Part shown: piece by piece, positions 60,939-64,000 of the stretch
Layout of the letters: every line of letters begins with the position of its first letter
Numbering within the stretch: position 1 is the first letter of the stretch
Assembly (NCBI GenBank): GCA_031547885.1
Contig: JAVBRO010000024.1
Coordinates: 1-64,000 of the forward strand
Direction of reading: 5' to 3'
Length of the DNA: 64,000 bases
Source of the DNA: UBA940 sp031547885
Lineage (GTDB): Bacteria; Bacteroidota; Bacteroidia; Bacteroidales; Rikenellaceae
Translations under genes and position numbers: made by a program
The notes under the pieces: generated by a model
Databases searched by the model: none
Told to the model about the DNA's origin: nothing
What the model saw: the letters and a program-made list of their open reading frames with translations, nothing else

Positions 60939-60946
60939 CAAATATA
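60939..60946 (-). promoter_or_regulatory. -7 box of HTH paralog B
   Basis: TATATTTG on the minus strand, 31 bases before the ATG; TTCG at 60964-60967 stands 17 bases further up. Confidence 0.5.
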
Positions 60947-61075
60947 AATAAAGTTTCAATAAACGAAACCGTTCAAAAATTATTCCAGAAATATTTTCAA
61001 TTAACGTGCCGTGCCTTATCCGTTTATGGCGTTTCGGGCCACATCGTGCAAACCCTTAAACTGAAGTAAATTTCA

Positions 61076-61245
61076 TATCTTTGCAGCATCCCGGACACGG
61101 CGGCGCAACTCAGGCGGACCCGGTGGTATCAGGTCCGGCGTCGATCAGCTTGCATTTGCTGCTCATTTATTATAAAATGCAGGGCACCGCAAAACACGGC
61201 ATCAGAGTTGCATGTTTTTTTTCTAACCAACAAAAATCTCACATA
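61076..61245 (+). promoter_or_regulatory. cysK promoter and 160-nt leader
   Basis: The -7 box TATCTTTG is at 61076-61083. The following roughly 160 bases contain GGACC...GGTCC (61119-61140) and, near the end, ATGCA...TGCAT followed by eight T residues (61177-61220), a possible weak attenuator. An in-frame ATG at 61177 could extend CysK by 23 residues. No riboswitch class recognised. Confidence 0.35.
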
Positions 61246-62193
61246 ATGGCTGACATATCAAAAAAACTCACCGACCTCATAGGTAACACTCCCCTTGTCG
61301 AACTGGCCCGTTTCGGGAAAAAACACGAGGCGGGCGGACGAATCCTGGCTAAACTCGAATATTTCAATCCCGGCGGCAGCATCAAGGACCGCATCGCGCT
61401 CGCCATGATCGAAGATGCCGAAAAGCGGGGAGTATTGTCCCCGGGCGGGAGTATCGTAGAGCCTACCAGCGGAAATACCGGCATCGGGCTTGCGATGGTC
61501 GCCGCGGCGCGCGGATACCGGCTGATACTCACCATGCCCGAAACGATGAGCCTCGAAAGGCGCAACCTGGTCAAAGCCCTTGGCGCCGAAGTCGTCCTGA
61601 CACCAGGCTCGGAAGGAATGAAAGGTGCGATAGCGCGGGCCGAAGAGCTGCGCGCGTCGATCTCCGGAGCCGTAACCCTCGGGCAGTTCGACAACCCGGC
61701 AAATCCCGCCGTTCATTATGCAACTACGGGCGAGGAGATCTGGCGCGATACCGGCGGGAAGGTCGATTTCTTTGTCGCCGGGGTCGGTACGGGCGGAACC
61801 GTAAGCGGAGCAGGAAAGAAACTTAAAGAGCATAATCCGGCTGTCAAGGTGATCGCGGTCGAGCCTTCGGCGTCGCCCGTGCTTTCGGGCGGGAAACCCG
61901 GTCCGCACAAGATACAGGGCATCGGCGCGGGATTCGTTCCGAAGAACTATGACGCATCCGTAGTGGACGAAGTCGCCGAAGTCACGTACGAAGATTCCGT
62001 GCGCACGAGCCGCGAACTTGCGCAGACGGAAGGACTCCTTGTCGGCATTTCGTCGGGAGCCGCCGCATACGCCGCATTGTCGGCCGCGTTGAAACCGGAG
62101 AATAAAGGTAAAAACATCGTGGTGCTGCTTCCCGACACGGGCGAAAGATATCTCTCGACACCGCTTTATGATTCCGAAAATCTCCCACTGTAA
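61246..62193 (+). CDS. cysK: cysteine synthase (O-acetylserine sulfhydrylase)
   Basis: A 315-residue PLP enzyme making cysteine from O-acetylserine and sulfide. Start ATG 61246 (MADISKKLTDLIGNTPLVEL). PLP lysine in NPGGSIKDRIALAM, substrate loop EPTSGNTGIGLAMVAA, glycine-rich phosphate loop GVGTGGTVSGAGKKLKE, HKIQGIGAGFVP and SSGAA near the end are all present. The C-terminal LSTPLYDSENLPL fits CysK (a terminal Ile is required only on the partner CysE). Followed by a membrane transporter gene after 12 bases. Confidence 0.97.
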   Translation: MADISKKLTDLIGNTPLVELARFGKKHEAGGRILAKLEYFNPGGSIKDRIALAMIEDAEKRGVLSPGGSIVEPTSGNTGIGLAMVAAARGYRLILTMPETMSLERRNLVKALGAEVVLTPGSEGMKGAIARAEELRASISGAVTLGQFDNPANPAVHYATTGEEIWRDTGGKVDFFVAGVGTGGTVSGAGKKLKEHNPAVKVIAVEPSASPVLSGGKPGPHKIQGIGAGFVPKNYDASVVDEVAEVTYEDSVRTSRELAQTEGLLVGISSGAAAYAALSAALKPENKGKNIVVLLPDTGERYLSTPLYDSENLPL

Positions 62194-62205
62194 AACCTCT
62201 GCGTT

Positions 62206-63294
62206 ATGATAGACACCATACGCAAAAACAACATATTTTTCAGGCAGCTGCTGTTCCTGGTCTTCCTGATACTGATGGGGGCCGTGATGTTCAAGCAGCT
62301 GGCTTTCTTTATCGGCTCGTTCCTCGGGGCGATCACGTTCTACATCGTGTTCCGCGGGCTGCTGTTCCGGATGGTGGAAAAACACCGCTGGCGGCCGTGG
62401 CTAGCGTCGCTTGTCATAGTGCTGGGGATATGCGCCGTGTTGCTGGGACTGGGGTTCCTTATTTTCGAGATACTGGCCAACGAAATCCAGGCGATAGACA
62501 CTTCGTCGCTGCTCGGTTCGGTGCAGGCCCTCGTGCCGAAAATCAATGATTTTGTAGGATTCCAAGTCATTTCACCCGATTTTATCAAAGAATCTTCAGC
62601 CCTGCTCGAAAAGGTGGCAAACACTATATTTAGCACCACGTACAGCTTTGCGGCCAATATTTTCATGACCATCGTGATCCTCTATTTCATGCTGACGCAC
62701 GGGCGGAAACTCGAAGAGAAGGCCGGGAAATACCTGCCTTTCCGCGGCGACAGCCGGAAACTGCTGACCAGTGAAATAACGACGATCATATTCAGCAACG
62801 CCGTCGGGATACCTTTGATGATGCTCTGCCAGGGAGTCGTGGCGGCGCTGGTGTACTGGATTTTCGGCATGAACAACATAGTATTCTGGGCATTCCTCAC
62901 GGCGCTCTGCGGACTTATCCCGATGGTCGGGACGATTATCGTCAGCGTGCCCCTCGGAATATATTTCATCGCTTCCGGGTTCGTTGTGAAAGGGATATTG
63001 CTGACGCTGTGCGGAGTGCTGATAATCGCCAACGTCGACAATGTGGTGCGCATCATCCTGAACCAGAAAATGACCAACACCCACCCGCTCATCGTCATCT
63101 TCGGGGTGATCCTGGGTATTCCGCTGTTCGGCTTCTGGGGCATCATCTTCGGCCCGCTGATGATCTCGGTGTTCCTACTGCTGATAAGGATATATTACAA
63201 GGAATACAAGCTGATAGAGCCTGACGCTCTTCCGGACGGACTTCCGCCCGCCGCCGAAAAGGTAAAAGAGGAACTTGAGGCCGAGAAACAATAA
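62206..63294 (+). CDS. AI-2E family (PerM-like) transporter
   Basis: A 362-residue inner-membrane protein of the AI-2E/PerM family. Helices: LLFLVFLILMGAVMFKQLAFFIGSFLGAITFYIVF, WLASLVIVLGICAVLLGLGFLIFEIL, a soluble middle (about 95-150), then FAANIFMTIVILYFMLTHG, VGIPLMMLCQGVVAALVYWIFGM, FWAFLTALCGLIPMVGTIIVSVPLGIYFI, GILLTLCGVLIIANVDNVVRIIL and PLFGFWGIIFGPLMISVFLLLIRIYY. The signature FWAFLTALCGLIPMVGT near the middle of the C-terminal half is clear. Substrate uncertain; many members are uncharacterised or Na+/H+ related. Confidence 0.92.
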   Translation: MIDTIRKNNIFFRQLLFLVFLILMGAVMFKQLAFFIGSFLGAITFYIVFRGLLFRMVEKHRWRPWLASLVIVLGICAVLLGLGFLIFEILANEIQAIDTSSLLGSVQALVPKINDFVGFQVISPDFIKESSALLEKVANTIFSTTYSFAANIFMTIVILYFMLTHGRKLEEKAGKYLPFRGDSRKLLTSEITTIIFSNAVGIPLMMLCQGVVAALVYWIFGMNNIVFWAFLTALCGLIPMVGTIIVSVPLGIYFIASGFVVKGILLTLCGVLIIANVDNVVRIILNQKMTNTHPLIVIFGVILGIPLFGFWGIIFGPLMISVFLLLIRIYYKEYKLIEPDALPDGLPPAAEKVKEELEAEKQ

Positions 63295-63300
63295 GGCACA

Positions 63301-63334
63301 AAAAAGGGTTGACCGATCGGGTCAACCCTTTTTT
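63301..63334 (+). terminator. terminator after the AI-2E transporter
   Basis: AAAAAGGGTTGACC (63301-63314) and GGTCAACCCTTTTT (63320-63333) with loop GATCG, 7 bases past the stop. Confidence 0.92.
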
Positions 63335-63338
63335 ATTA

Positions 63339-63526
63339 TGTCATCCCGAGCGAGCCAAATACGTTAACAGTTTGGTATGCACGAAGTTTATATTTGGCGA
63401 CGAGGGATCCTACATTATAGTTAAGCCCGCTTCAAGCTAATCGATTTATTTGGTAGTTTCCTCGTCGGCCGATAGGTCATTTTCGTCCGCGTCAGGCTCT
63501 CTGCATCGTCCTCGCTCGGAATGACA
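63339..63526. repeat. 188-bp element with GTCATCCCGAGCGAG inverted ends
   Basis: TGTCATCCCGAGCGAG (63339-63354) and CTCGCTCGGAATGACA (63511-63526) are inverted with one mismatch. Inside, GGCGACGAGG and CCTCGTCGGCC form a second inverted pair. It has no ORF and looks like a small intergenic (MITE- or REP-type) element between convergent genes. Confidence 0.65.
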
Positions 63527-63558
63527 ATTACCCCACCCAACTTCCGTCAGATTTCAGA

Positions 63559-64000
63559 CTACAATGCCGTGCTTTTGATCCCCTGGAAGAGCGACTTCCA
63601 CATGAAATTGTACATCGATTTGTGGGGGTCGCGCGTGAAATCGCCCTCGCCCGGGCGGACTTTACCGTTGTGCCCCGGGTTATCTTTTTTGAGCACCATT
63701 TCGTCGGCGATGAAGGTCATCAACTTACGCTCTTTCGCCTCGTGCTTCTTCATGAAAGCGACCGACAGGTCGTTGTAAAGCATCGTAAGCGTGGTGTGGG
63801 ACTGTGCCAGGGTTCCCGTGATATGGAAATCGACGCTGTGTATCGTCCCGGTTTTGATCTTAATGTTCGCCAGCGGTTCTATGGCTCGGTTCAGAGCTGC
63901 CGGGTCCATCTTTCCGAGCCTGCCTTTCGCTTCCCAATGGTCGTCCTGCGGGCTGACGGGAAAAAGGAACACTGCATGTAGCGGTCCGTTGTCCATCAGG
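63559..64000 (-). CDS. AsmA-like C-terminal region, truncated by window edge
   Basis: The frame is open to the window end, so only the C-terminal 147 or so residues are seen. They contain LHAVFLFPVSPQDDHWEAKGRLGKMDPAALNRAIEPLANIKIKTGTIHSVDFHITG, the characteristic segment of the AsmA/DUF748-type C-terminus, and then a soluble tail ending MYNFMWKSLFQGIKSTAL. AsmA-like proteins are large envelope proteins with a lipid-transfer fold. The N-terminal membrane helix and most of the chain lie outside. Confidence 0.75.
   Translation of the reverse strand, partial: LMDNGPLHAVFLFPVSPQDDHWEAKGRLGKMDPAALNRAIEPLANIKIKTGTIHSVDFHITGTLAQSHTTLTMLYNDLSVAFMKKHEAKERKLMTFIADEMVLKKDNPGHNGKVRPGEGDFTRDPHKSMYNFMWKSLFQGIKSTAL

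Noticed and set aside
61081..61245. N-terminal extension of CysK
   Set aside because: The extra residues overlap the promoter and leader and have no match to the CysK family, whose start is MADISKKLTDLIGNTP.
1..64000. tRNA genes, phage integrases, transposases and toxin-antitoxin pairs
   Set aside because: I looked for cloverleaf-like clusters, recombinase motifs and paired small genes and saw none that could be supported.

Overview
This window reads as chromosomal DNA of a Bacteroidales bacterium with fairly high GC. A Rikenellaceae/Alistipes-type organism is my guess; the order is much safer than the genus. The reasons are a SusC/SusD pair with a FecI/FecR-type sigma/anti-sigma pair, many lipoproteins with acidic residues after the lipobox cysteine, BACON, FISUMP, GIN, DUF2490 and DUF4956 domains, a TamL-type Omp85 lipoprotein, and housekeeping promoters with the Bacteroidetes -7 box TAnnTTTG. 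About 58 protein genes, the RNase P RNA gene, a dozen terminators and several small dispersed repeats can be supported. No tRNA, rRNA, CRISPR array, prophage or insertion sequence was seen.

Layout. (1) 1-4518: a type IV pilus/type II secretion-like block (GspC/PilP-like protein, GspK/PilX-like tip protein with a beta-helix body, two prepilins, GspF/PilC) followed by a membrane protein ending in a LuxR-like helix-turn-helix. (2) 4611-22352: a nutrient-uptake locus. On the minus strand lie two module-built surface lipoproteins, an ECF sigma factor, its FecR anti-sigma factor, and a BACON/LamG lipoprotein ending in a glycerophosphodiester phosphodiesterase domain. On the plus strand lie SusC (with an STN signalling domain), SusD and a calcineurin-like phosphoesterase lipoprotein. 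(3) 22587-26671: a kelch-type lipoprotein, a three-cluster CDGSH protein and a frameshifted FISUMP lipoprotein. (4) 26838-29651: an operon with a VTC-type polyphosphate polymerase domain, DUF4956, DUF2490 and a secreted repeat protein. (5) 29812-51953: mostly housekeeping genes (htpG, guaB, a ribF-like gene, rex, dapF, rpiB, tpiA, lysS, lptF/G, tgt, rpoE-like, rsmG, rpmH, rnpB) with an Omp85 lipoprotein, a nitroreductase and a glycosyltransferase. (6) 52094-64000: a small lipoprotein, two futalosine-pathway menaquinone genes, spoT, a Big2/propeller lipoprotein, gph, two tandem paralogous HTH regulators, cysK, an AI-2E-type transporter and the 3' part of an AsmA-like gene.

The most interesting observation is a two-part promoter-like motif, TTTGGGTAG-N15-TGTA. 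It occurs three times, always at the same spacing and always in the SusCD locus: before susC (14952-14979), before fecR (8490-8516, partly inside the 3' end of the sigma gene) and before the phosphodiesterase lipoprotein gene (7341-7368). The sigma gene itself has an ordinary TAnnTTTG promoter. This fits a model in which the ECF sigma factor reads this motif, switching on the transporter, the surface phosphodiesterase and its own anti-sigma factor when SusC signals through FecR. The two phosphodiesterase-type enzymes suggest that the imported ligand is a phosphodiester or phosphorylated compound rather than a plain glycan.

Other points: a FISUMP lipoprotein gene broken by a dinucleotide slip in a GCGCGCGC run, with its normal ending still present in the next frame; a dispersed CGTCATTGCGA...GAAGCAATCC repeat, one copy of which forms the C-terminus and stop of mqnD; a ribF-like gene without the riboflavin kinase domain; and a tgt gene without the usual zinc-binding cysteines.
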